64,000 bases of DNA from JANQMX01 sp965247175 (GCA_965247175.1 OZ252006.1:4526001-4590000), one strand, 5' to 3'. Counted from the stretch's first letter, positions 7,511 to 15,471 are shown. Program-made: numbers and translations. The notes: generated by a model not told the origin, from the letters alone.

Positions 7511-8178
7511 ACCTGCTGCTTGTGGAAGATGAGAACCGTGTGGCCGATTTCATCCGCCGGGGCCTAAAGGCCGAAGGCTGGATGGTAGAGCATGCGGGCG
7601 ATGGGGAGACGGCGCTGGAACTGCTGCAGCAACGCAGCTTCGACGTAATCGTTCTGGATTTGGTCCTGCCGGGCATCTCAGGACAGGACGTCTGCCAGAG
7701 ACTGCGCGCGCGCCGCATTCTGACTCCGGTGCTGATGCTGACGGCGTTGGATGCCACCGACGAGCGCATCGCGGGCTTGCGCATCGGCGCCGACGATTAT
7801 CTGCCCAAGCCTTTCTCCTTCGAAGAGCTGGTCGCCCGGCTCGACGCCCTGCACCGCCGCGCCCACGACTTTGCGGCTGAAGCGACCGGCAATCTGCTGT
7901 CCCACGACGGTATCGTCTTCAACCGCAGCTCGCTTCTGTTGACCATCGACGGCACCGAGGTCGAGTTGTCCGCCAAGGAGCGGGAGTTGGTGACGCTGTT
8001 CCTCTCCAACGAGAAGAAGGTGCTGAGCCGCGAGCGGATCCTCAGCTCTGTTTGGAGCGCGCAGGAGGATCCGCTGACCAACGTGGTCGATGTCTACATC
8101 GCTCGCCTACGCAAAAAGCTGACACCCTACGGCCACCTCATCGCGACCGTACGCGGAGCCGGCTACCGCTTCGGCTAG
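7507..8178 (+). CDS. OmpR/PhoB-family response regulator
   Basis: A 223-residue regulator starting at GTG 7507, which overlaps the kinase stop (GTGA); longer frames would begin inside the kinase gene. The receiver domain shows the acidic pair E7/D8 in LLLVEDE, phospho-acceptor Asp51 in VLDLVLPG, the TALDA block and KPFSF lysine. A winged-helix DNA-binding domain follows (about 125-223), ending GAGYRFG. It works with the kinase at 5918. Autoregulation of the operon through the region upstream of 4566 is plausible. Signal and regulon are unknown. Confidence 0.93.
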   Translation: MNLLLVEDENRVADFIRRGLKAEGWMVEHAGDGETALELLQQRSFDVIVLDLVLPGISGQDVCQRLRARRILTPVLMLTALDATDERIAGLRIGADDYLPKPFSFEELVARLDALHRRAHDFAAEATGNLLSHDGIVFNRSSLLLTIDGTEVELSAKERELVTLFLSNEKKVLSRERILSSVWSAQEDPLTNVVDVYIARLRKKLTPYGHLIATVRGAGYRFG

Positions 8179-8199
8179 GACAGGCGCGCGCCGGCAAGA

Positions 8200-8577
8200 T
8201 CAAGTAAACTGCGCAAGGCCGTAGCCGACCGACCAATTCTCTTTCGGCGAGTCGAGAACATTCACGAAGAGGTCTTCCGGCCGGATGCCGGGGCGTTCTC
8301 CAAGTAACTCCGCAAGCCGCCTGAACAGAGCCTTCTTCTGCTCTGCGGTGCGGGTATCGAAGACGACAATGCGAATGTAGACGAGATCGTCGCTGCGAGT
8401 GACGCCAAAGGCGTTGCCGTAGCGGAAGTTCGCCGCGTCATGCTCGGTCATGGTCATGAACTGATCGTCCTCAGGCACGTCGAGCGCGTCTCGCAGCGCC
8501 CGATACAGAGCGTCGAAAATTGCCTGTCGGTAGGCCTCCGGCTTTCCGGCGCGCAGTGAGATATGTGAGATCGGCAT
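8200..8577 (-). CDS. Tautomerase-family protein
   Basis: A 125-residue member of the 4-oxalocrotonate tautomerase/MIF superfamily of the longer type. Starting at ATG 8577, the chain begins Met-Pro-Ile-Ser-His, so processing exposes the catalytic Pro1. A GGAGGGGAC site sits just upstream, which decides this start over a longer one at 8628. The region KKALFRRLAELLGERPGIRP and then DLFVNV is typical. It is divergent from the LysR gene at 8672 with a perfect LysR box between, so it is probably that regulator's target. The substrate is unknown. Confidence 0.82.
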   Translation of the reverse strand: MPISHISLRAGKPEAYRQAIFDALYRALRDALDVPEDDQFMTMTEHDAANFRYGNAFGVTRSDDLVYIRIVVFDTRTAEQKKALFRRLAELLGERPGIRPEDLFVNVLDSPKENWSVGYGLAQFT

Positions 8578-8630
8578 CGTTGGTCCCCTCCATTCGTCTC
8601 GGACCAACGCTAGATGCCTTTCTGTCATTT

Positions 8631-8655
8631 TGATATCGTATGAACTGTGATATCA
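8631..8655. promoter_or_regulatory. LysR-box operator
   Basis: Perfect inverted repeat TGATATC-N11-GATATCA, fitting the T-N11-A spacing of LysR sites, 16 bases upstream of the LysR start and 54 bases from the tautomerase start. Probably bound by the product of 8672-9529. Confidence 0.7.
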
Positions 8656-8671
8656 GAGATAAGAAAGTAAA

Positions 8672-9529
8672 ATGATTGAACGCCCTCTCGATCTGGATGC
8701 CGTCAGGGCCTTCGTCCGTATCGCCGAGCTTGGCAGTTTCACGCGCGCGGCCGAGGCCACCCGGACAACGCAATCCGCGGTCAGCTTGAAGCTGAAGCGG
8801 CTGGAAGAGCGGCTGGGCTGCCGGCTCGTTGAGCGCACGCCGCGCCATGTGCAGCTTTCCGCGCGCGGGGAGGCCTTTCTCGAACATGCTCGAGAGCTCC
8901 TGGCAGCACAGGATCGTGCCCTGGCCATCGTTTCAGAATCCCGCCAGCGTCTCACGATCGGCATCAGCGACCATGTGGCGGGGCCGGAGCTTCCCGCGTT
9001 GATCGCGCGCATGAACGCGCAAGACCCGCAGCTCGTGATCGAAATCCGGATAGGGTCCTCCGGCGACCTGCTGCAAAGTTACGACCGACGAGAGTTCGAT
9101 GCGGTCATCGTCCGCCAACAGGCCGGTCGGAATGACGGCGAACGCCTCGCGGAAGAAAAGTTCGGCTGGTTCGCGGCGCCGCATTGGCAGTATCGCGCGG
9201 GCAGTCCGCTGCCGCTTGCCACGATGCCAGAGCCTTGCGGCGTGCGGGTCCTGGCCGGGCAACTTCTTGATGAGGCGGCTGTGCCTTGGACGGAAGTTTT
9301 CGTCGGCGGCGGGGTTGCGGCTGTCTCTGCGGCCGTTATGGCCGGGCTTGGTGTTTCGGCCTTGGCGCGGCGCATGCTGCCATTCGGTGCGGTCGATGTC
9401 GGCCCCAAGCTGGGGCTTCCTAACTTGCCGCGCTCGCCAATTCTCCTCCATTCGAGGGTCAAGGAGGACCGGGCGCGCAATGCGCTTGTTGCGCTCTCTG
9501 CCGCCTTAAGGAGCGCGGTGCGCGACTAG
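8672..9529 (+). CDS. LysR-family transcriptional regulator
   Basis: A 285-residue LysR protein with helix-turn-helix text FTRAAEATRTTQSAVSLKLK, then RLEERLGCRLVER, at about residues 22-55. An effector domain follows from about residue 90. It is divergent from the tautomerase gene and the shared intergenic region holds a perfect LysR box. By the usual logic it regulates its own gene and the tautomerase. The C-terminal lobe (VFVGGGVAAVSAAVMAGLGV) is normal. The inducer is unknown. Confidence 0.88.
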   Translation: MIERPLDLDAVRAFVRIAELGSFTRAAEATRTTQSAVSLKLKRLEERLGCRLVERTPRHVQLSARGEAFLEHARELLAAQDRALAIVSESRQRLTIGISDHVAGPELPALIARMNAQDPQLVIEIRIGSSGDLLQSYDRREFDAVIVRQQAGRNDGERLAEEKFGWFAAPHWQYRAGSPLPLATMPEPCGVRVLAGQLLDEAAVPWTEVFVGGGVAAVSAAVMAGLGVSALARRMLPFGAVDVGPKLGLPNLPRSPILLHSRVKEDRARNALVALSAALRSAVRD

Positions 9530-9557
9530 TGGAGGAGGCTCGACAGATGTTGCCCGA

Positions 9558-11111
9558 TCACCCTGTCAGACCGACCCTGCGGGTGAAGTCGTTGGCGAAG
9601 ACCTTGCCGACCGCTGCGCTCTCCAGCAGAGCCGCCCGGCTGTCCTTCCACTTCTGCACATTGTTGCCGTAGGCCGCCTCGACCCGGGCTGGGTTGAGGA
9701 AATCGTTGACCTTGCCCCAGTGCATGGTGAGGGGGATGCCGGCTTTTTCGATGTTTGCCCAGACCTGGTTCACGTACTGCTGGGACTTCGGTGTGAAGAG
9801 CCCGTCGATCTCCATGACGCAGGTCGGCTCGAACTTGGTGAAGCCAAGCAGGGCCTTGGTCCCTTTGACGAAGCGCAGGGCAATCAGCATGGGCAGAACG
9901 GTGCCGAAGGACTTGTAGGTATCGAGCGCGATGTTGAGTGCGTCCAGCGAGCGGTCGAGCGGCACGCCGACACCTGAGGCAAAGACTTTGCCGACGACCT
10001 TCTCGCCGCGGAAGAGATCCTTGAAGGCGCCGGTGACCTGATAGGGGGCCAGCTCGTTGTCGACTTGGGTATTGATCAGCGGCTTGGCGAGGTTGGCGAC
10101 CACGGAGGGCAGCAGTTCCACCACGTTGGCCATCAGCTCAAGGCCGGACGCGCCAGGGCCGGGCGCGCCATCGTCCCAGTCCGGCGGCTGATAGTTGGGG
10201 GTAAAGGGCCGCTCGAACATGAAGAGCACGGAGGCCTTCTGGGCTGGGATCTTGTCGTTGGGGTTCACCTCCACCTGGAAGTGATAAAGCTTGGAGGCTG
10301 GCTGCGGCAGGCTGAGGCCGGAGAAGTCCAGGCTGGTGATCGCTTTCTTCAGCCCCGCGCCGAAACTGCGGAAAGAGCGATGGGCATCAAGCAGGAAGAG
10401 GTCCCGCGCCTCGATCATCACGCCGTGGATGATGCCGAAGGAGCCGAAACTGACCAGCGCCGCATCGAACAGCGTGTCGTCGCGAATCAGCTCCGCGCCC
10501 AGTGCCTCGGCAAACTTTGGCCGGACCACGGGATAGGACGCACGCTCCAGGAAAACGTGCTTGTTGGGCCCGGTCACCAGATGAAGGCCAACCACGAAGT
10601 CCTGGGTGGCGCCGAACTTGAAGGCTGAGCCGTGGGTGCCGGTAGAGATCACGCCCGGCAGAGTCTGACCGTTGTTGGAGCCCGATGCCTTGAGCGACAG
10701 ACCGTCGCGGAACAGCACTCGGTTGATCTCTGAGATCGAAAAGCCACACTCCAGGAAGCGCAGCTTGTCCCGCTCCCCGGCATAGCTCGTAGAGACCTGG
10801 CTGGCCGGCAGGGTGAAGCCGACGCGCAGCGCTTTGTTGCTGAGCAGCCAGTGCTTCGAGACCGCAACCTTGCTCAAGGACCAGGAGCTGCCGAAAGCGC
10901 GGAGCTCCTTCTTCTTCTTCACCGCTTGGGCGATCGTTGCCTGCAGCTCTTTGGTCGCTGCGTTGTAGGTCTGCAGCCGCGCGTCAGCCGTGCCCGCTGG
11001 GCGGAAGACGTTGAAGGAGTACAACCCCTCAATCTTCTGCTCGAAGGTCTGATGCCGACCGATCCAACTGTCTTTGGGTGAGAAGGTTGACCGCTTGGGA
11101 ACGCTTGGCAT
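9558..11111 (-). CDS. FAD-linked oxidase (VAO/PCMH type, aldonolactone- or sterol-oxidase-like)
   Basis: A 517-residue flavoprotein. The start at ATG 11111 follows a strong GAGAGGAGG site. The N-terminal half is a PCMH-type FAD domain: KKKELRAFGSSWSLSK, then a GSNNGQTLPGVISTGTHGSA block that contacts the flavin, then SFGSFGIIHGVMIEA. The C-terminal half resembles the ALO/cholesterol-oxidase cap domain and ends with the substrate-side text MHWGKVNDF. Family members oxidise sugar lactones, alditols or sterols with oxygen. No signal peptide is visible. Which substrate applies cannot be told by eye. Confidence 0.8.
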   Translation of the reverse strand: MPSVPKRSTFSPKDSWIGRHQTFEQKIEGLYSFNVFRPAGTADARLQTYNAATKELQATIAQAVKKKKELRAFGSSWSLSKVAVSKHWLLSNKALRVGFTLPASQVSTSYAGERDKLRFLECGFSISEINRVLFRDGLSLKASGSNNGQTLPGVISTGTHGSAFKFGATQDFVVGLHLVTGPNKHVFLERASYPVVRPKFAEALGAELIRDDTLFDAALVSFGSFGIIHGVMIEARDLFLLDAHRSFRSFGAGLKKAITSLDFSGLSLPQPASKLYHFQVEVNPNDKIPAQKASVLFMFERPFTPNYQPPDWDDGAPGPGASGLELMANVVELLPSVVANLAKPLINTQVDNELAPYQVTGAFKDLFRGEKVVGKVFASGVGVPLDRSLDALNIALDTYKSFGTVLPMLIALRFVKGTKALLGFTKFEPTCVMEIDGLFTPKSQQYVNQVWANIEKAGIPLTMHWGKVNDFLNPARVEAAYGNNVQKWKDSRAALLESAAVGKVFANDFTRRVGLTG

Positions 11112-11163
11112 GTGCTGCCTCCTCTCTGCCTCGCGGGACGACACGGGCAGTGACTACAATGTG

Positions 11164-11520
11164 CTATTGCGCTTCGGGGAAGCCTCCGAGGTCACCGCCA
11201 GGCGCACGACAGCGGTAGCGAACTTCGCCTGGCATCCAGATCCCCAAGGTTACGACGCCGGCCAGGTCGTAGAGAAAGTTGTCCTCCACGATCACGTCGT
11301 TCAGTCCGTCCTCGCAATCGGCGGCGACGACCTGGGGATCCAGCACAGCGCCCCAGAAGTAGGCGTGGACCATTCGGGTCTCGTAGGTTTGCTCAAGCGG
11401 ATCGGAGTCCGGCGTGCGGACCTGGTGGCTGGCGCAGCCGGCCACCGTGGCAGCGAGCAGAACTGCGCCAATTGACAGCCGTCTTCGGTGACGGCGCACG
11501 GAATGACTTGGTAGCCTCAT
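11164..11520 (-). CDS. Bor-like outer-membrane lipoprotein
   Basis: A 118-residue protein starting at ATG 11520 behind a GAGGGGGTGG site. A basic N-terminus and hydrophobic stretch end in the lipobox LAATVAGC, so it should be lipidated. The mature part (HAYFWGAVLDPQVVAADCED ... VTLGIWMPGEVRYRC) matches the pattern of the Bor/Iss family of phage lambda and enterobacterial serum-resistance lipoproteins. In a non-pathogen-like context its role is probably a general envelope one. Relation by pattern only. Confidence 0.7.
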   Translation of the reverse strand: MRLPSHSVRRHRRRLSIGAVLLAATVAGCASHQVRTPDSDPLEQTYETRMVHAYFWGAVLDPQVVAADCEDGLNDVIVEDNFLYDLAGVVTLGIWMPGEVRYRCRAPGGDLGGFPEAQ

Positions 11521-11643
11521 AGTCCCACCCCCTCGATACAGCTGCGACCTGCAGTCGGCCGGCCCGTTCAAGGCATGAGCAGGCCGAGGCCACATGCAGC
11601 GCGGCGTTATGGTAACGCGCAGTTACGAGTCATTCCTGTGACA

Positions 11644-11695
11644 TTCCCACTGGCGCAACTGTCATCAGCCTGAATTTGCGATCTGACAGTGGGAA
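11644..11695. terminator. Inverted repeat downstream of DehI gene
   Basis: TTCCCACTG (11644-11652) pairs with CAGTGGGAA (11687-11695) around a 34-base loop. It lies just past the dehalogenase stop at 11705 on the minus strand. It may act as a terminator or protect the transcript end. Confidence 0.35.
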
Positions 11696-11704
11696 AACGG
11701 AGGT

Positions 11705-12601
11705 TTAGGCTTGGTCTTTCAGCAGCTGCGCGCGCAGGAAGGCGACGTTGACCACCAGCCCGGGCAGGAGCCATTGGAAGAGGCGGCAGACGTCGCGGAC
11801 CTCCTCAAAGCCGGCATCTTGCTCCGCCGCCTGACGTAGGGCGACGGCGGTTAGCTTGCCCGGGTTGGGCAGACGGCGGCTGACTTCGGCCAGGCAGCGT
11901 TCGTGCACGGCTTGGCACAGCGCTTCATGTTCGGGTGAGCCGGCAACCCGTCGCAGGTCGTCCCAAGCCAGTGCCCAATAGCTCGGCCAGCGGGCGAAGG
12001 CGCGGTAGTCCGTGTTGACGAACGGCAGCCCCAGGACTCGCTTGATGTCTTGATAGACAGCCTGGGTCGGCGCGTCAGCATGATGTGCCTCCATCAGCAC
12101 GAACGGCACAGCGACATCGGGCCCATGTCGACCTTCGAAAGCGGGAGCCGCTTCCGGCTCTTTGGCGCCGGCCATCTCGCCGCTCTCCAGGAGATAGCGG
12201 GCGAGTGTCGCCAACAGGACGTAGGGTTGGTTGCCGTGGCTGAAGATCTCGACTGTCTGTCGGATATCAGCGATCTCCCGCGGCGCGTAGCCCAGGGTGG
12301 CGAGACGGTCCGTGATGGCAGGTGGGGCGAGTTTTTCGACCTCGGCCTCGACGAAGACGCGGTTGCCTTGAAAGGCCTCGACAAATGGCCGGCTGGCGGC
12401 GAGGGCTCGTGTGCCCTGCCAAAGCGTCTTGAAGAAGGCTGGATAGTGGGCATAGGCCATCGTCACCACGCCCATCCAAGGGACTTGGAACACCTGCTTC
12501 ATGTCCTCGTACCACTGCTTGCGTTCGCCCGCGACGCGGTACTCAGGCAGCGGATGGATGGCAGGGATAGGCTCGGGCTTCAGGCGAGGCAGCGGCGGCA
12601 T
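11705..12601 (-). CDS. DehI-family haloacid dehalogenase homologue
   Basis: A 298-residue all-alpha protein built of two related halves: YEDMKQVFQVPWMGVVTMAY (31-50) mirrors YQDIKRVLGLPFVNTDYRAF (183-202). This pseudo-dimer is the mark of the DehI (group I, D/L-2-haloacid dehalogenase) family. In DehI of Pseudomonas putida PP3 the essential residues are Asn114 and Asp189. Here Asn124 (SHGNQPY) and Asp198 (VNTDYRA) are 74 residues apart, nearly the same spacing, so the active site looks kept. Many environmental homologues have unknown substrates. No transporter or regulator is adjacent. Confidence 0.75.
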   Translation of the reverse strand: MPPLPRLKPEPIPAIHPLPEYRVAGERKQWYEDMKQVFQVPWMGVVTMAYAHYPAFFKTLWQGTRALAASRPFVEAFQGNRVFVEAEVEKLAPPAITDRLATLGYAPREIADIRQTVEIFSHGNQPYVLLATLARYLLESGEMAGAKEPEAAPAFEGRHGPDVAVPFVLMEAHHADAPTQAVYQDIKRVLGLPFVNTDYRAFARWPSYWALAWDDLRRVAGSPEHEALCQAVHERCLAEVSRRLPNPGKLTAVALRQAAEQDAGFEEVRDVCRLFQWLLPGLVVNVAFLRAQLLKDQA

Positions 12602-12761
12602 CAGGGTTCCATTTGTTCGAAGAGCAGGACGAGACGGAAAGGCTGCATAGCCCGCGTGTCAGAGGCAAGCGGCAGTTCCAGTCGTTCACCTCAGGCCGAG
12701 AAAGATTGCCGGGCTTGCGCAGTCACCGGATTTGGCGGAAAAGCAGTGCGGCAATGGCGCC

Positions 12762-12838
12762 CGGGGAGTAGCTCAGCCTGGTAGAGCACCTGCTTTGGGA
12801 GCAGGAAGTCGCTGGTTCGAATCCAGTCTCCCCGACCA
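12762..12838 (+). tRNA. tRNA-Pro (anticodon TGG)
   Basis: A complete cloverleaf: acceptor CGGGGAG/CTCCCCG, D-arm GCTC...GAGC, anticodon stem CCTGC/GCAGG with loop TTTGGGA (anticodon TGG), T-arm GCTGG-TTCGAAT-CCAGT, discriminator A and encoded CCA at 12836-12838. No integrase or repeated 3' end is seen nearby. Confidence 0.97.
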
Positions 12839-13303
12839 TCGGCCCGCTCTTCCGCGGCCGTTTTCCGGCGCAACATCGCTCCAAGAAAAAGTGGGATGAA
12901 TGTCCCCATTTGGGGGCATCGGCCGTCCGTCGCTTTCTGTTAGCGTCCTGATCGTGTGCTTGGGGACTGTGAGGAGCTAGGGGAGGACGCACAGGGCAAT
13001 TTCCGACCGCATGCGTAGATTGCGCGATCGGCTGACGCCGCGCTTGTCCAAAGTGCGGCGAGACCGGTCGATGCTCTAGTGCGCGGACAACCCGCGGTGG
13101 GACGCCTGTGGCGCCAGCTTCCTCGGTGGGGGCGAGTCAAGACCCCGACGACCTTGACAAGGCTCGTCCCCGTCGGCGGCGGCACCGGCGCCATCACCCC
13201 CTTTGGCGCCGGTGTTGCCTTTCTGGCGTCGGCAAGCCCTTGAAGCTATTCGGCGAAAGCACTGCTGCCATCAAAGCGGCAGTCTTTGCGGCAACTGCTG
13301 CGA
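12839..13303. other. Intergenic region downstream of tRNA-Pro
   Basis: 465 bases with no convincing intact gene. It contains the palindromic motif at 12904-12916 and, downstream, spacing and sequence like the promoter-leader of the PEP-CTERM gene at 31504-31597 (ATCGG, 14 bases, CTGT-AG, then GCTAGGGG). A plus-strand frame from GTG 13079 ends LVPVGGGTGAITPFGAG, then VAFLASASP and a stop at 13241-13243. This faintly recalls a PEP-CTERM tail and may be a remnant. Confidence 0.35.
12904..12916. promoter_or_regulatory. Palindromic motif CCCCATTTGGGGG
   Basis: It is the reverse complement of CCCCCAAATGGGG, the same element found at 31504-31517 ahead of the PEP-CTERM gene. Related half-sites are at 13671-13706. 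Probably a binding site for a shared, unidentified regulator. Confidence 0.45.
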
Positions 13304-13552
13304 TCAGTCCTTGTGGCTCATGATCGCGGTCCCGGCCACCAGACTTCCAAACGTGACTGAAAAGAAGACGAACAGCAAGAGTAGCGCCTCGATCCAGGCA
13401 TCGGCCTGCCCAATCAGCGTGGTGATTCCAAACATGTCCGTCAGCAGTATGGCTGCAACGAGAGTGCAGCCCAGTGCAACGCCGCAGAGGCTGTGGAAGG
13501 CGAGGAACTTCAACAGTCTTGTCTCGGGCTTGTGAGGACCTGCGGCAGGCAT
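13304..13552 (-). CDS. Small membrane protein, two predicted helices
   Basis: An 82-residue protein from ATG 13552 (AGAGG site just upstream) to TGA 13304. Hydrophobic segments at about 18-43 and 55-75 suggest two membrane helices joined by a short loop, with a hydrophilic N-terminus (PAAGPHKPETR). No named family is recognised. Similar small two-helix proteins are common in alphaproteobacteria. It is divergent from the cupin gene at 13759 with G-rich motifs between them. Confidence 0.6.
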   Translation of the reverse strand: MPAAGPHKPETRLLKFLAFHSLCGVALGCTLVAAILLTDMFGITTLIGQADAWIEALLLLFVFFSVTFGSLVAGTAIMSHKD

Positions 13553-13670
13553 ATCACCCTCTTTCGTGCTGCGGTGAATCAACCATCCCCAAGCTTATCA
13601 TAGGTTCGCGACGCAAGTCAGTGCGGCGCATTTGCCGGCTAGCCGTTGTTCCGATGCTTGTTGAAATGTG

Positions 13671-13706
13671 AAATTGGGGGCAAACTCCCGCCCGCGGAAA
13701 TGGGGG
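13671..13706. promoter_or_regulatory. Two G-rich half-sites (AAATTGGGGG, AAATGGGGG)
   Basis: AAATTGGGGG at 13671-13680 and AAATGGGGG at 13698-13706 match one arm plus centre of the palindrome at 31504-31517. They lie 53-88 bases upstream of the cupin start. A shared regulator is inferred. Confidence 0.35.
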
Positions 13707-13758
13707 CCGGTCGAGGGTCACATGTGATGGCCGGCTGTTGTATGTAGAAGAGGCGGCC

Positions 13759-14322
13759 ATGTTCGATCTCGACCGTTTCATTGACGACTGCCGGCGAGCG
13801 CGCGCCGAGGGGGAGAGCCACAAAGCTGTTCGCGAGATCGTTGCGCAGGCCTGCTCCGCGCCAGAGGAGATGCTACCGGCACTGGGTGTTCCGGAGCGTG
13901 GCGGCATCCAGAAGCTCTATCACGCCCCTGATCTCACGGTTATCAATGTCGTCTGGGGGCCGCGCATGACGTTGCGCCCGCACAATCATGAGATGTGGGC
14001 TGTCATCGGAATCTATGGCGGCCGAGAGGACAATGTCTTCTGGCGGCGCTTGGAGGGCGACCGAGAAGGGTGCATCGAAGCCGCTGGCGCCAAGGCGCTC
14101 TCCACCGGCGATGCCGTGCCGCTTGGCCGAGACATCATTCATTCGGTGACCAACCCAATCTCCAAGCTGACCGGTGCCATCCACGTCTATGGCGGCGACT
14201 TCTTTGATGTTACCCGCAGTGAGTGGGATCCGGAGTCGCTGCGCGAGGTGCCCTATGACATGGAGGAAACCTTGCGCTTGTTCGAGGACTCGAACCTTCT
14301 GCTCGACCGCGTGCAGAAGTGA
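13759..14322 (+). CDS. Cysteine-dioxygenase-like cupin
   Basis: A 187-residue cupin. The ATG at 13759 has an AGAAGAGG site. His75 and His77 (RPHNHEMW) and His128 (DIIHSV) form the three-histidine iron site of the cysteine/3-mercaptopropionate dioxygenase family, and the text VIGIYGGREDNVFWRR fits that family. It probably oxidises a small thiol to a sulfinate, but could act on another substrate. Its stop overlaps the start of the PAS protein gene (TGATG), so the two are translated together. Confidence 0.75.
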   Translation: MFDLDRFIDDCRRARAEGESHKAVREIVAQACSAPEEMLPALGVPERGGIQKLYHAPDLTVINVVWGPRMTLRPHNHEMWAVIGIYGGREDNVFWRRLEGDREGCIEAAGAKALSTGDAVPLGRDIIHSVTNPISKLTGAIHVYGGDFFDVTRSEWDPESLREVPYDMEETLRLFEDSNLLLDRVQK

Positions 14323-14816
14323 TGCGAGTCGATGCGCCGAGCACCGAACGAATTGACTTGGCATCGCTGTTGCCCGGGATGGCTGAGCGAGGGGTGCACA
14401 CGGCACTCTATCGCCTTTGGTTGAAGAAGCGAGCCGCAGTGTTGGCCGAGCACCGGGGTGAGCTGCCAGGAAGGCGTGAGTTCGACCCGCTGGAAATGCC
14501 GGAGCTCCTACCAAATCTCACGCTTTTCGATGTTGAGACAGCGCCGCTGCGCTTTCGCATTCGCTTGGTCGGTACCGCAATCGTGGCGGCCATGGGAAAG
14601 GACACAACCGGCTTCTATCTCGATCAACTTGACCGCATCGAGTCCGTCGAGCGCCGCGCCCGCGAGTTGGTAGAGAACAAGAGCCCTTACTTTCTTGCCG
14701 ATCAGCCGCTGAGCTGGACCCATCGGGACTACAAGACCTATTCGGTGCTTGGACTTCCCCTGGCGGCCGACGGCAAGACGGTCGATATGCTGCTCTACTC
14801 GATGCTGTTCACGTGA
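14322..14816 (+). CDS. PAS-domain protein
   Basis: A 164-residue protein of the PAS_5-like kind common in Rhodospirillales: an N-terminal helix (LYRLWLKKRAAVL), GRREFDPLEMPELLPNLTLF, then a PAS core FRIRLVGTAIVAAMGKDTTG and closing strands. It carries no output domain. An ATG at 14322 overlaps the preceding TGA (TGATG); a GTG at 14319 is also possible. Coupling to a thiol-dioxygenase-like cupin is notable, and it may sense a ligand or redox state. Function unknown. Confidence 0.75.
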   Translation: MRVDAPSTERIDLASLLPGMAERGVHTALYRLWLKKRAAVLAEHRGELPGRREFDPLEMPELLPNLTLFDVETAPLRFRIRLVGTAIVAAMGKDTTGFYLDQLDRIESVERRARELVENKSPYFLADQPLSWTHRDYKTYSVLGLPLAADGKTVDMLLYSMLFT

Positions 14817-14817
14817 G

Positions 14818-14833
14818 AGAGGGAGCTCCCTCT
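14818..14833. terminator. Perfect palindrome after PAS gene
   Basis: AGAGGGAGCTCCCTCT, a 16-base perfect palindrome starting 2 bases past the stop codon. With no loop bases it is a weak hairpin; it may be a terminator stem or a protein site. The remaining 190 bases to 15027 show no gene. Confidence 0.3.
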
Positions 14834-15027
14834 ACCAACGTGTCCGTTCCGACTCGCGAAGCGCTCTTCTCCCAACAGGCTGCCGAATCGCTTTACGCCG
14901 AGTTAACCATACCTGTCGTATTTCTGTCATATCGATAGCCGAAACAAGGAAGTCAGGCATCTGGCCTTCGTCCGGTCCCATCCGGGTTTTGGCCCTACCC
15001 TTTCGTCTCGAATAGGAGGGGGTTGTT

Positions 15028-15471
15028 ATGGCGAGTTTCAAAGTCGCTGCTTTGGCAGTCTCCCTTGCGATCGGCCTGAATGCGCCGCTGTCTTGGGCTG
15101 GCGAGGAGGGCAACTTCTCGCCCTACATGGTCGCCGGCACCGCCAAGGCTCTCGATGGCAATCACATCATGGTCGACGACATGGAGGTTAGGCTGTGGGG
15201 CATCGTAGCGCCCGAGCGTAACACCTGGAGCGGTGCCGCCGCGGCCAGCTTCCTGTCTGCATCGATTGACGGCACGGATGTGCGCTGCCGTCTGACCGGC
15301 AAGCGCATCTACAAACGGCCAATCGCCGTCTGCTTCCTGCCGGATGGTCAGGATGTCAGCGCCCTGATCGTGGCCGAGGGCCTCGCCCTGGACTGTCAGC
15401 GCATGAGCGGTGGACGCTACGCGCACCTGGAAAGCAATAAGCGCCTACCTTATCCCAGCTACTGCATGTGA
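15028..15471 (+). CDS. Secreted staphylococcal-nuclease-like protein
   Basis: A 147-residue protein with an AGGAGG site, a Sec signal peptide (residues 1-24, cleavage after SWA) and an SNase/OB-fold core. Arg55 and Glu63 in VRLWGIVAPE have the same spacing as catalytic Arg35 and Glu43 of staphylococcal nuclease, and Arg97 (YKRPIAVC) could stand for Arg87. This suggests an active, calcium-dependent exported nuclease. Four or more cysteines could form disulfides in the periplasm. Many alphaproteobacterial relatives are uncharacterised. Confidence 0.8.
   Translation: MASFKVAALAVSLAIGLNAPLSWAGEEGNFSPYMVAGTAKALDGNHIMVDDMEVRLWGIVAPERNTWSGAAAASFLSASIDGTDVRCRLTGKRIYKRPIAVCFLPDGQDVSALIVAEGLALDCQRMSGGRYAHLESNKRLPYPSYCM

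Noticed and set aside
12691..12992. Minus-strand frames reading GDWIRTSDFLLPKQVLYQAE and similar
   Set aside because: This is the well-known false protein obtained by translating the antisense of a tRNA; the real feature is tRNA-Pro at 12762-12838.
12762..13303. tRNA-Pro as an integration site for a genomic island
   Set aside because: No integrase, no second copy of the tRNA 3' end and no mobile genes nearby.
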